From positions 1 to 8,879 of the forward strand of contig JBHJOF010000288.1 of NCBI GenBank assembly GCA_050330055.1: a DNA stretch of 8,879 nucleotides. The letters run 5' to 3'. Shown one piece after another: positions 1-5,012 of this stretch (positions within the stretch are counted from its first letter, which is position 1; the number at the start of each line of letters is the position of its first letter). The notes under the pieces are model-generated. The model saw nothing but the letters and a program-made list of their open reading frames with translations. It searched no databases and had not been told where the DNA came from. The stretch comes from JBHJOF01 sp050330055 (GTDB lineage Bacteria > Pseudomonadota > Alphaproteobacteria > Kiloniellales > JAKSDN01). A program made the position numbers and the translations under genes.

Positions 1-832
1 GGAGAGCAATCCCTGGCTGCGCGCCTGGTTGGGCGGCAGCTTCACCGAGGGCCTGGTGCCGCTGATCGTGCCGCTCGGCGACCTGGGTGACGTGACGACG
101 GTCAACGCCGCGCAGGTGCTGGCCGGCGAGCCGACGCCGATCGGTAGCCTGGCGGCGCGCTACCGGGCCAGCGGCGCCCTGGTGGCGCAGGCGGTCCTGC
201 TCGGCAGCCTGGAGGAGGGCGACGCCACGCTCGCCGTCACCGCCAGCCGCCTGCAGGAGGACGGGCTCAGCAAGCTCGGCGTGCTCAACGTGAAGCAGGA
301 GCCCGGCGAGGGGCAGGCCGGCCTGCTCAATCGCGCGGCCCTCGAGGTCGCCGAGGCCACGGCGGTGCGTTGGAAGGAGGCGAACCTGCTGAACTTCGCC
401 AGCCGCCAGACGATCCCGGTAACGGTGCCGGTCGAAAGCCTCGACAACTGGCTGCAGGTGCGCCGCCGGCTCGATCGCACCTCGACGGTGATCGCCGTCG
501 ACCTGGAGTATCTGCGCCGCGACGAGGCGCGCCTCAACCTGACCTTCGTGGGCAGCGAGGAGCAGCTTGCCGGCGCCCTGGCGCAGCACGATCTGGAGCT
601 GATGCCCGGCTCGTCCGTTGGCCTGGGCCTCGAGCACATGCCGCAGCCCTCGAGCCCAGGCTTCGGAACCGGCGGCATGGGGAGCGGCAGCCCGGTCCTG
701 ACTCCGGTCGAGCCGCGCCGCGTGCTGCGCCTGGCGGCGCCCGGCTCTGCCGTGCGCCTGCAAACGCCGCCGCCAGCGCTCGGCGCGGACGGCCTGTCGC
801 CGTCGACTGAACCAGAGATCGAGATCCGGTAG
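1..832 (+). CDS. DUF2066 domain-containing protein (3' part, 5' end outside window)
   Basis: The reading frame is open from the left edge (first full codon at 2) to a TAG at 830-832, so 276 C-terminal codons are visible and the true start lies upstream. The start-like TTG at 29 is internal, because the frame continues through it. The visible part contains a region resembling DUF2066 proteins: a run reading PLIVPLGDLGD, then alternating strand-like segments on TLAVTASRLQ, and a C-terminal module around NWLQVRRRLDR and LNLTFVGSEEQLAGALAQHDLEL. The last ~75 residues are Gly/Pro-rich with low complexity and end in EIEIR; they are probably disordered. The family has no established biochemical role. 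It is often exported and is frequently found near AI-2E and hdaA genes in Rhodospirillales, which agrees with those genes lying further right. The family call is by recognition only. The next gene starts 152 bp downstream, so co-transcription is uncertain. Confidence 0.75.
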   Translation, partial: ESNPWLRAWLGGSFTEGLVPLIVPLGDLGDVTTVNAAQVLAGEPTPIGSLAARYRASGALVAQAVLLGSLEEGDATLAVTASRLQEDGLSKLGVLNVKQEPGEGQAGLLNRAALEVAEATAVRWKEANLLNFASRQTIPVTVPVESLDNWLQVRRRLDRTSTVIAVDLEYLRRDEARLNLTFVGSEEQLAGALAQHDLELMPGSSVGLGLEHMPQPSSPGFGTGGMGSGSPVLTPVEPRRVLRLAAPGSAVRLQTPPPALGADGLSPSTEPEIEIR

Positions 833-984
833 GATGCGATTAAACGGCACCGCCGGCGGCGCAGACTGTTCGAGCCCAGGTCTTAACCCAATATTGAATG
901 GCACGGTCCTAGACTTGAGCCCGAGGTCCGGGGCCCCGCCAGCCGGACTCCGGGGCGGACCAGCGAGGGACTGAGCCGGACCAT
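833..984. other. Intergenic region upstream of the EEP gene
   Basis: This 152-bp spacer holds no gene. It contains a short AT-rich patch at 881-899 with a TTAA-N7-TTGA element at 883-897. Near the start of the next gene is a 6-bp inverted repeat, GGTCCG at 925-930 and CGGACC at 956-961, within very GC-rich sequence. The repeat has no T-run, so it is not a clear terminator. No convincing -35/-10 pair was found. Confidence 0.4.
883..897. promoter_or_regulatory. Possible CtrA-like site (TTAA-N7-TTGA)
   Basis: TTAA at 883-886 and TTGA at 894-897 are separated by 7 nt (CCCAATA). This matches the alphaproteobacterial CtrA consensus TTAA-N7-TTAA at 7 of 8 specified positions. It lies about 90 bp upstream of the EEP start, inside otherwise GC-rich DNA. 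Such short motifs can arise by chance, so this is only a candidate. Confidence 0.25.
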
Positions 985-1725
985 ATGCCGCACGACTCCT
1001 TGCCCGCCTTCAACGTCGCCACCTACAACATTCATGGCTGCATCGGCACCGACCGGCGTTTCGCGCCGGCCCGGGTTCTCGAGGTGCTGAAGCGGCTCGA
1101 CGCCGAAATCGTGGCGTTGCAGGAGGTCGGCTGGCACGCGCGCGGCCACCAGGGCTTCGACCAGTTCGCCTATCTGGCCGAGCACAGCGGTTATGCGGTG
1201 CACGAGGGCCTGACCCGCGATCACAGCCGGGCGCACTTCGGCAACGCCATCCTGTCGCGCCTGCCGGTGCGCGAGGCGCGGCGCATCGACCTCACGGTCC
1301 AGCTCCGTGCACCGCGCTGCGCGGTCGACGCCGACATCGAGGTCGGCGACGAGCTGGTGCGGGTGATAAATGTGCACCTCGGGCTCGATCCCTGGGAGCG
1401 GCGAGTCCAGCTCCGCCTCCTGCGCCAGGCAATCGAGGCGCGACCCGAGCGGCCCATGGTACTGCTCGGCGACTTCAACGAATGGCGCCTCGACTTCCGG
1501 CCGTTCCGCAAGCTCGCGCCGCACTTCCCCAACTGCCTGGCGCCGCGCAGCTTCCACGCGCGCCAGCCGCTGCTGCGCTACGACCGTATCTACAGCTCGC
1601 GCGAGCTCGAGTTCGAGGAAGGCTTCGTCAAGCGCTCGCGCCTGACGCGGCGCGCCTCGGACCATCTGCCGGTGCAAGGCCGGCTGCGCTGGGCGGCGGC
1701 CGAGGCTGAAGACGTCGCGGCCTGA
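985..1725 (+). CDS. Endonuclease/exonuclease/phosphatase (EEP) superfamily hydrolase, YbhP-like
   Basis: This 246-aa protein is a complete EEP (DNase I-like/Mg-dependent phosphodiesterase) domain. The superfamily signature residues are all visible: N15 in ATYNIHG, E47 in ALQEV (metal ligand), N87 in FGNAILS, N129 and H131 in INVHLG, D163 and N165 in LLGDFNEW, D200 in RYDRIY, and D226-H227 in ASDHLPV (catalytic His). The enzyme is therefore expected to be an active phosphodiesterase or phosphomonoesterase; the substrate (nucleic acid, phospholipid headgroup or inositol phosphate) cannot be read from sequence. I see no signal peptide or membrane segment, so it is probably cytoplasmic. The ATG at 985 places the first strand motif at residue ~10, as usual for the family. 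The Shine-Dalgarno is weak (GAGGGA at 964-969, rather far). It converges on the cardiolipin synthase gene, a pairing like E. coli ybhP with ybhO/clsB, which suggests an envelope or phospholipid role (inference). Confidence 0.9.
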   Translation: MPHDSLPAFNVATYNIHGCIGTDRRFAPARVLEVLKRLDAEIVALQEVGWHARGHQGFDQFAYLAEHSGYAVHEGLTRDHSRAHFGNAILSRLPVREARRIDLTVQLRAPRCAVDADIEVGDELVRVINVHLGLDPWERRVQLRLLRQAIEARPERPMVLLGDFNEWRLDFRPFRKLAPHFPNCLAPRSFHARQPLLRYDRIYSSRELEFEEGFVKRSRLTRRASDHLPVQGRLRWAAAEAEDVAA

Positions 1726-1740
1726 GCCGGCCTCGCTCCA

Positions 1741-1754
1741 TTAACCTTCGTTAA
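1741..1754. promoter_or_regulatory. Short AT-rich inverted repeat between convergent genes
   Basis: TTAAC at 1741-1745 and GTTAA at 1750-1754 form a perfect 5-bp inverted repeat with a CTTC loop. It lies between the convergent stops and overlaps the TAA of the minus-strand gene. A role as a weak bidirectional terminator is possible, but the stem is AT-rich and has no long T-run. It can also be read as TTAA-N6-TTAA, one base shorter than the CtrA spacing. Confidence 0.3.
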
Positions 1755-3211
1755 AGATAAGGCGTGAAGAGTCGCGCAATGCCGTCGCGCAGCTTGACGG
1801 GCAGGCTGCGCCCGGTCACCTCGGCCAGGGTAAGCGGCTGAGCCTTGGCGATCTTCTCTTGCACCAGCTTGTCGAGCGCCGTGGCTAGCGCCGGATCGAA
1901 GCACTCCACGTTGAGCTCGAAGTTAAGGCGGAAGCTGCGCGGGTCCCAGTTGGCCGAGCCGATCAGGCTCCAGAGATCGTCAACCACAACCATTTTGCTG
2001 TGATCGAAGGGCGGCGGCGTGACCCAGAGTCGGGCGCCGCCCTTCAACACTTCCTCCAGTCTGGCAATCGCGGCCCAGTCGATGAAAACGAGGTTCGAGC
2101 GCTCGGGAATCACGATATCTACGGCGACGCCCGACATGGCTGCCACGCCGAGCGCGCTCACCAGCGTCTGGTCCGGCAGGAAGTAAGGGGTCACGACCTT
2201 GACCGAGCGGCGCGCCGTGGCCAGGGCGCCGAGCAGAATCCAGCGCAGCTTCTCGTAGTCCTCGTCCGGACCCGATGGGATGCCACGCGCGACCACGGGG
2301 CCGCAGGGCTCGATCGGCGGGAACCAGCGCTCGCCCTGCAGCCCCTCGCCGGTGGTGAAGGCCCAGTCGTCGGCAAAGGCCTCCATCAGGTGCGCGACAA
2401 CCGGCCCATCGATCTCGAAATGCAGGTCCTGCACGGCTGCCTCGCCAGCCTTCTCCACCAGGTGTGCGCGCTTGATGTTCATGCCGCCGGTGAAGCCGCT
2501 GCGCCCGTCGGTAACCAGGATCTTTTGGTGATTGCGCAGGTTCAGGAAGGGCATGCGCCAGGGCTGCAGGGAGTGCAGGAAACGGCCGACCCGCACGCCG
2601 CGCCGCTGCAGTGTGGGCACGATCGGCGGCCAGGAATAGTAGCTGCCGACGCCGTCGATCAGCACCCTGACCTCGACGCCGCGGTCGACGGCACTGCCGA
2701 GTGCCTCGACGAACAGCTTGCCGACCTCGTCATCGTTGAAGATGTAGGTCGCCAGGGCGACGCTGCGCCTGGCCTGGTCGATCGCCTCGATCATCGCCGG
2801 ATAGGCAGCCTCGCCATTGACCAGCGGGGTGACCCGGTTGCCCGGCGTCAGCGGCGCGTGGCTGACTTGGTCGCCCAAGGTGGCGATCTGTTGCAGATGT
2901 GGCGCCTCCTCGGCGAGCGCCCGCACCAGGCTGTCGTGGCCTTGCCGTCGGGCCTCCTCCGAAGGCGGGCGGATGTCGCGGTCGGGACGCAGCCGGCTGG
3001 CGCGGCGCCGGATGCGGTTGATGCCGAGCAGGAGATAGGCGATCGGCCCCACCATCGGCGCCAGCCAGATAACCGCAACCCAGGCGACCGCGGCCCGTTC
3101 GTCGCGCTTGTAGAGCACGGCATGGATGGTCAGCACGACGGCCAGGACCAGCACGACGAAGCCGAGCAGTTCCAGGGAGGACAGCCATGGTCCACGGGTG
3201 GGCTCAGTCAT
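1751..3211 (-). CDS. cls: Cardiolipin synthase / phospholipase D family protein (ClsA-like)
   Basis: The 486-aa product has the full layout of bacterial ClsA-type cardiolipin synthases. Two N-terminal membrane segments lie at about residues 13-33 and 41-63 (the PLDc_N region, with APMVGPIAYLLLG). Two phospholipase D catalytic motifs follow: H228-x-K230-x4-D235 (NHQKILVTD, then GFTGGMNI) and H404-x-K406-x4-D411 (DHSKMVVVD, then GSANWDPRSF). The length is typical. The family joins two phosphatidylglycerol molecules to give cardiolipin and glycerol, or uses PE as donor in some subtypes, at the inner membrane through a phosphohistidine intermediate. All catalytic residues are present, so activity is expected; exact substrate preference is unknown. 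Start: ATG at 3211 reading leftward, with only a weak Shine-Dalgarno. It is convergent with the EEP gene and divergent from the DUF883 gene, so it appears to be a single-gene transcript. Confidence 0.92.
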   Translation of the reverse strand: MTEPTRGPWLSSLELLGFVVLVLAVVLTIHAVLYKRDERAAVAWVAVIWLAPMVGPIAYLLLGINRIRRRASRLRPDRDIRPPSEEARRQGHDSLVRALAEEAPHLQQIATLGDQVSHAPLTPGNRVTPLVNGEAAYPAMIEAIDQARRSVALATYIFNDDEVGKLFVEALGSAVDRGVEVRVLIDGVGSYYSWPPIVPTLQRRGVRVGRFLHSLQPWRMPFLNLRNHQKILVTDGRSGFTGGMNIKRAHLVEKAGEAAVQDLHFEIDGPVVAHLMEAFADDWAFTTGEGLQGERWFPPIEPCGPVVARGIPSGPDEDYEKLRWILLGALATARRSVKVVTPYFLPDQTLVSALGVAAMSGVAVDIVIPERSNLVFIDWAAIARLEEVLKGGARLWVTPPPFDHSKMVVVDDLWSLIGSANWDPRSFRLNFELNVECFDPALATALDKLVQEKIAKAQPLTLAEVTGRSLPVKLRDGIARLFTPYL

Positions 3212-3283
3212 GGATTGCCAACCTGCCGGCCAGGAGCGCCGGCCCTATCAGGGCGCAGCAGCCGCGATGCAACAAAACGGTGC

Positions 3284-3331
3284 CCGAGGCGTTGATGCCT
3301 TCGTCCGCCGTTTACGCGGGCTCCGCCTCGG
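3284..3331. repeat. Perfect 8-bp inverted repeat upstream of the DUF883 gene
   Basis: CCGAGGCG at 3284-3291 is exactly repeated in inverse as CGCCTCGG at 3324-3331, with a 32-nt spacer. The right arm lies between the candidate -35 and -10 elements of the (+) strand promoter, so it could be an operator pair or a DNA/RNA structure. No regulator is known for it. Confidence 0.4.
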
Positions 3332-3340
3332 TCCTATTCT
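3311..3340 (+). promoter_or_regulatory. Candidate sigma-70-type promoter for the DUF883/Holin-X unit
   Basis: TTTACG at 3311-3316 (4 of 6 to TTGACA) and TATTCT at 3335-3340 (4 of 6 to TATAAT) are separated by 18 bp and lie about 55 bp upstream of the DUF883 start. The match is moderate. I did not find the EcfG-type general-stress motif (GGAAC-N16/17-CGTT) in this spacer. Confidence 0.3.
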
Positions 3341-3394
3341 AGCGGTCCAAGGGCGATCACCCACTGTAAATCTCCAGCACAAGGAGCAGGTTTG

Positions 3395-3673
3395 ATGGCA
3401 GGTAAGACCATTGAAGACGACCTCAGTCAGCTTCGCGAAGACCTGGCGGCGCTGGCGCGGGATGTCAAGGACCTGGCCGCCCAGCGTGCCGACGCGGAGC
3501 AGGCGGCCATGAAGGAGCGCCTCGAGACACTGCGCGCCAAGGGTAAAGATGCCGCGGCCAAGGCTGGAGAGGGCATCGACGCGGTCGAGGACCAGATCGC
3601 CCGGCACCCCTTCAGCAGCGTTCTGGTAGCCTTCGGTGCCGGCCTGATCCTCGGCCGTCTGCTCAACCGCTAG
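3395..3673 (+). CDS. DUF883 family (YqjD/ElaB-like) membrane-anchored protein
   Basis: This small 92-aa protein has a charged, heptad-like N-terminal two-thirds (about residues 5-50, rich in Asp, Glu, Lys, Arg, Ala and Leu, likely coiled coil). It ends in one hydrophobic Gly-containing segment at about 73-90 (HPFSSVLVAFGAGLILGRLL). That layout, and the wording of the C-terminal anchor, match the DUF883 family. The E. coli members YqjD, ElaB and YgaM are tail-anchored inner-membrane proteins that bind ribosomes and are made in stationary phase. Start choice: AAGGAG at 3381-3386 is 8 nt from the ATG at 3395, a good Shine-Dalgarno distance; the TTG at 3392 directly before it is less likely. The Holin-X-like gene follows after 13 nt, so the two are very probably one operon. 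This mirrors the yqjD-yqjE order in enterobacteria. Ribosome binding here is inferred from the family only. Confidence 0.85.
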   Translation: MAGKTIEDDLSQLREDLAALARDVKDLAAQRADAEQAAMKERLETLRAKGKDAAAKAGEGIDAVEDQIARHPFSSVLVAFGAGLILGRLLNR

Positions 3674-3686
3674 GGCAGACGAGTTT

Positions 3687-4163
3687 ATGTCCGCCACGGC
3701 GGCAAAGGCTCGATTGCTGCTGCGTGCCGAGCTGCTGCGCGGCCGCATCGCTGCCCGCTCGCTTGCCGTGCGAGCCGCTATCTATGCCGCGGCGGCGTTC
3801 GTTGCGCTGCTGGGTGTCGTCCTGCTGGTGATGGCCGCCTACCTCGCGCTCGCCGCCGAGCTGGGGCCGGTCATCGCGGCTCTGCTGACCGGCGCCGGGC
3901 TCTGCGGTCTTGCCCTGCTTCTCGCCCTTGCGGCGGCGCCGCTCAGTCGCGGACGCAGCGCCGCGGCGGCCGACCAGCTCGAGCGCGCGATACGCGCCGA
4001 GCTGCAGCAGGATCTCCAGGCCGTCGAGACAAGGATCCGACAGATCGAACAGGGCTTCACCGGTCTCGGCTTCGGCCCTCTCGCGCTTCTCGCTTTCGGC
4101 CTTGGGCTGGCAGCAGCGGTCAGCCCGCGCCTGCGGTCCTGGCTGTCCTCCCTTCTGCGCTAG
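3687..4163 (+). CDS. Phage holin family / YqjE-like (Holin-X) membrane protein
   Basis: The 158-aa product has a basic, amphipathic N-terminus (residues 1-29) and a hydrophobic hairpin at about 30-54 and 60-84. A charged helical stretch follows at 95-122 (DQLERAIRAELQQDLQAVETR), then a third hydrophobic segment at about 128-146 and a basic tail. This layout fits the 'phage holin family / putative Actinobacterial Holin-X' (YqjE) proteins, which despite the name are ordinary chromosomal inner-membrane proteins of unknown function. There is no other phage gene nearby, so a lysis role is not supported. It starts 13 nt after the DUF883 stop and is probably co-expressed with it, as in yqjD-yqjE. 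Most of the assignment rests on this pairing and on topology, since the sequence is alanine/leucine-rich and poor in distinctive motifs. Confidence 0.72.
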   Translation: MSATAAKARLLLRAELLRGRIAARSLAVRAAIYAAAAFVALLGVVLLVMAAYLALAAELGPVIAALLTGAGLCGLALLLALAAAPLSRGRSAAAADQLERAIRAELQQDLQAVETRIRQIEQGFTGLGFGPLALLAFGLGLAAAVSPRLRSWLSSLLR

Positions 4164-4261
4164 AGCGGCTCGCCGTCGGACGATCGAGCGAGGCCCTGGT
4201 CACGAGCGTCGAAGGGGCGGCACTGGGAGGCTCCTCGAAATGGCGAGCGGTATCGGCTCGT

Positions 4262-4304
4262 CCGTTCGGGCAATGAGCGGCTGTTAACGATCGCCACCGA
4301 ACGG
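4262..4304. repeat. Perfect 8-bp inverted repeat, 27-nt spacer
   Basis: CCGTTCGG at 4262-4269 pairs exactly with CCGAACGG at 4297-4304. The spacer contains GTTAAC. It is the first of three closely spaced inverted repeats downstream of the Holin-X gene. Confidence 0.5.
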
Positions 4305-4307
4305 CGT

Positions 4308-4356
4308 GGCGCGCCGGACGCGCCTCCCCCGAGTCGCGCGCCAGCGTGCTGGCGCG
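4308..4356. terminator. Two adjacent GC-rich hairpins (terminator-like, no T-run)
   Basis: Hairpin one is GGCGCG at 4308-4313 with CGCGCC at 4319-4324 and a 5-nt loop. Hairpin two is CGCGCCAGC at 4337-4345 with GCTGGCGCG at 4348-4356; its arms are nearly contiguous, so the real loop would be about 4 nt. They lie 145-190 bp beyond the Holin-X stop. Neither is followed by Ts, so if they end transcription they are not classic intrinsic terminators. A structured RNA is the alternative. Confidence 0.35.
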
Positions 4357-4430
4357 GCGATCAAGGCGCCTCAATGGCAGGTCAAAGGGGGTCGATAGCG
4401 CCGCTCAGTCATCGCAAAAGCGTCTGAAGG

Positions 4431-4444
4431 CCGAGTCGACTCGG
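4431..4444. promoter_or_regulatory. Perfect 14-bp palindrome, operator-like
   Basis: CCGAGTCGACTCGG is its own reverse complement with no spacer. Gap-free palindromes of this length in a promoter-proximal spacer are typical of dimeric repressor sites, but no regulator gene is adjacent. Nine of its central bases, GAGTCGACT, also occur at 5187-5195, between the Shine-Dalgarno and start codon of the AI-2E gene, perhaps by chance. Confidence 0.35.
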
Positions 4445-4450
4445 GACTTG

Positions 4451-4503
4451 AGTGATTTTTCTGCTCCGACTCGCGCTTGCACGGCAACAGAATCACTTTT
4501 TTT
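4451..4503 (+). terminator. Bulged hairpin followed by a T7 tract (candidate intrinsic terminator)
   Basis: AGTGATT at 4451-4457 pairs with AATCACT at 4491-4497. Further in, CTG 4461-4463 pairs with CAG 4488-4490, and CCG 4466-4468 can pair with CGG 4482-4484. The right arm runs straight into seven Ts (4497-4503). A stem followed by a U-run on the plus strand is the form of a Rho-independent terminator, although the stem is interrupted and the apical loop long. It could end a small RNA or read-through from upstream, or act as an attenuator for the H1-like gene about 90 bp further on. Confidence 0.4.
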
Positions 4504-4525
4504 CTCGACAGGCATTGTCACCTTG

Positions 4526-4554
4526 TTGTTTCTGTCTTGGGGAGTGTGCAATAT
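4526..4554 (+). promoter_or_regulatory. Weak candidate promoter for the H1-like gene
   Basis: TTGTTT at 4526-4531 and CAATAT at 4549-4554 are 17 bp apart, which would give a leader of roughly 35 nt before the ATG at 4596. The -10 hexamer is the loop of a 7-bp inverted repeat with one G-T pair (GAGTGTG 4542-4548, CGCACTC 4555-4561), which could be an operator overlapping the promoter. Both hexamers are imperfect. Confidence 0.28.
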
Positions 4555-4595
4555 CGCACTCGCTTTATGCATCCAAGCTTTTAATGGGGAGCAAT

Positions 4596-5012
4596 ATGGC
4601 TGACGAGACCCTGACTGTGCCCAGCCCCGCACCGGCGGCTGCGCCAGCGAAGCCGAAGAAGGCCCGCAAGAAGGCGGCGAAGAAGAGGACAGCCAAGAAG
4701 GCCGTGAAGAAGGCCGCGAAGCGGAAGACGGCGAAGAAGAAGACGGCGAAGCGGCGGCCGGCCAAGAAGGCTGCGAAGCGCAAGACCGCCAAGCGGAAGT
4801 CCGCAAAGCGAAAGACCGCAAAACGGAAGACCGCAAAGCGGAAGACCGCCAAGCGGAAGACCGCGAAAAGGAAGGCGGTTAAGAAGGCCGCGAAGCGGAA
4901 GAAGACCACCAAGAAGGCTGCCAAGCGCAAGAAGGCCGCCAAGAAGCGGAAGCCGGCGAAAAAGGCCGCCAAGAAGGCCAAGAAGTCTGCCAAGCGCAAG
5001 GCTCGCAAGTAG
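4596..5012 (+). CDS. Histone H1-like, Lys/Ala/Arg-rich nucleoid protein
   Basis: The 138-aa product starts MADETLTVPSPAPAAAPAKP and from residue 19 is almost entirely Lys, Ala and Arg with occasional Thr, Ser, Pro and Val. The only acidic residues are D3 and E4, there is no aromatic residue, and only eleven amino acid kinds occur. This is the make-up of bacterial H1-like proteins (eukaryotic H1 C-terminal tail type, such as chlamydial Hc2 and Bordetella BpH1), which bind DNA without sequence specificity and affect compaction. It should be disordered when unbound. Start choice: GGGGAG at 4586-4591 lies 4 nt before the ATG at 4596; a longer in-frame start at 4452 would add a Cys/Phe-rich stretch running through the promoter and is rejected. 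KRK(T/S)A repeats occupy residues 61-95. It probably has its own promoter, and hairpins follow it. AlgP-like regulators are an alternative because of similar composition. Confidence 0.85.
   Translation: MADETLTVPSPAPAAAPAKPKKARKKAAKKRTAKKAVKKAAKRKTAKKKTAKRRPAKKAAKRKTAKRKSAKRKTAKRKTAKRKTAKRKTAKRKAVKKAAKRKKTTKKAAKRKKAAKKRKPAKKAAKKAKKSAKRKARK
4776..4880 (+). repeat. Tandem 15-bp repeat (7 units) encoding KRK(T/S)A
   Basis: Seven consecutive in-frame 15-bp units begin at 4776, 4791, 4806, 4821, 4836, 4851 and 4866. The first six encode KRKTA, except the second, KRKSA; the last is degenerate, KRKAV. Units differ mainly at third codon positions (AAG/AAA, CGC/CGG/CGA, GCC/GCA/GCG). Copy number could vary between strains without shifting the frame. 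Confidence 0.9.

Larger units (their letters stand above)
3212..3394. other. Divergent intergenic region between cls and the DUF883 gene
   Basis: This 183-bp region must carry the start signals of both flanking genes. On the cls side are two short adjacent hairpins: GCCGGC at 3225-3230 with 3238-3243 (7-nt loop), and GCCCT at 3242-3246 with AGGGC at 3250-3254. They overlap slightly, so both cannot form fully at once. On the other side is an 8-bp inverted repeat, listed separately. I see no small gene here. Confidence 0.5.
4164..4595. other. 432-bp gene-poor region rich in inverted repeats
   Basis: Open frames crossing this stretch have no recognisable protein features and weak start signals, so I regard it as non-coding. 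In order it holds an 8-bp inverted repeat (4262-4304), two GC-rich hairpins (4308-4324 and 4337-4356), a perfect 14-bp palindrome (4431-4444), a hairpin followed by seven Ts (4451-4503), and a relatively AT-rich stretch to 4595 carrying the likely promoter and leader of the H1-like gene. The right third (from about 4450) is clearly poorer in GC than the rest of the window, as expected for a promoter region. It could house a small RNA, tandem terminators for the upstream pair, or a regulatory leader; sequence alone does not decide. Confidence 0.5.

Noticed and set aside
883..1677. 264-codon minus-strand frame opposite the EEP gene
   Set aside because: No domain; all EEP catalytic motifs are on the plus strand.
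2000..3295. Long plus-strand open frame opposite the cardiolipin synthase gene
   Set aside because: It lacks any recognisable domain and is rich in Asp/Gln/His/Arg, as expected from the antisense of a GC-rich gene; the minus strand encodes a full ClsA-like protein.
3687..4163. Prophage remnant, suggested by the 'holin' family name
   Set aside because: The Holin-X/YqjE family is chromosomal, and no other phage gene, integrase or attachment site is visible.
4452..4595. N-terminal extension of the H1-like protein to an ATG at 4452
   Set aside because: It would translate the T7 tract and promoter region into a Cys/Phe-rich segment unlike the rest of the protein, without a Shine-Dalgarno; the ATG at 4596 has GGGGAG just upstream.
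4346..4603. 85-codon plus-strand frame (4346-4603) with a hydrophobic C-terminal half
   Set aside because: No Shine-Dalgarno and no family resemblance; it spans the terminator-like hairpin and overlaps the H1-like start.
4776..4880. CRISPR-like array
   Set aside because: Repeats are 15 bp, contiguous, without spacers, in frame and coding for KRK(T/S)A.
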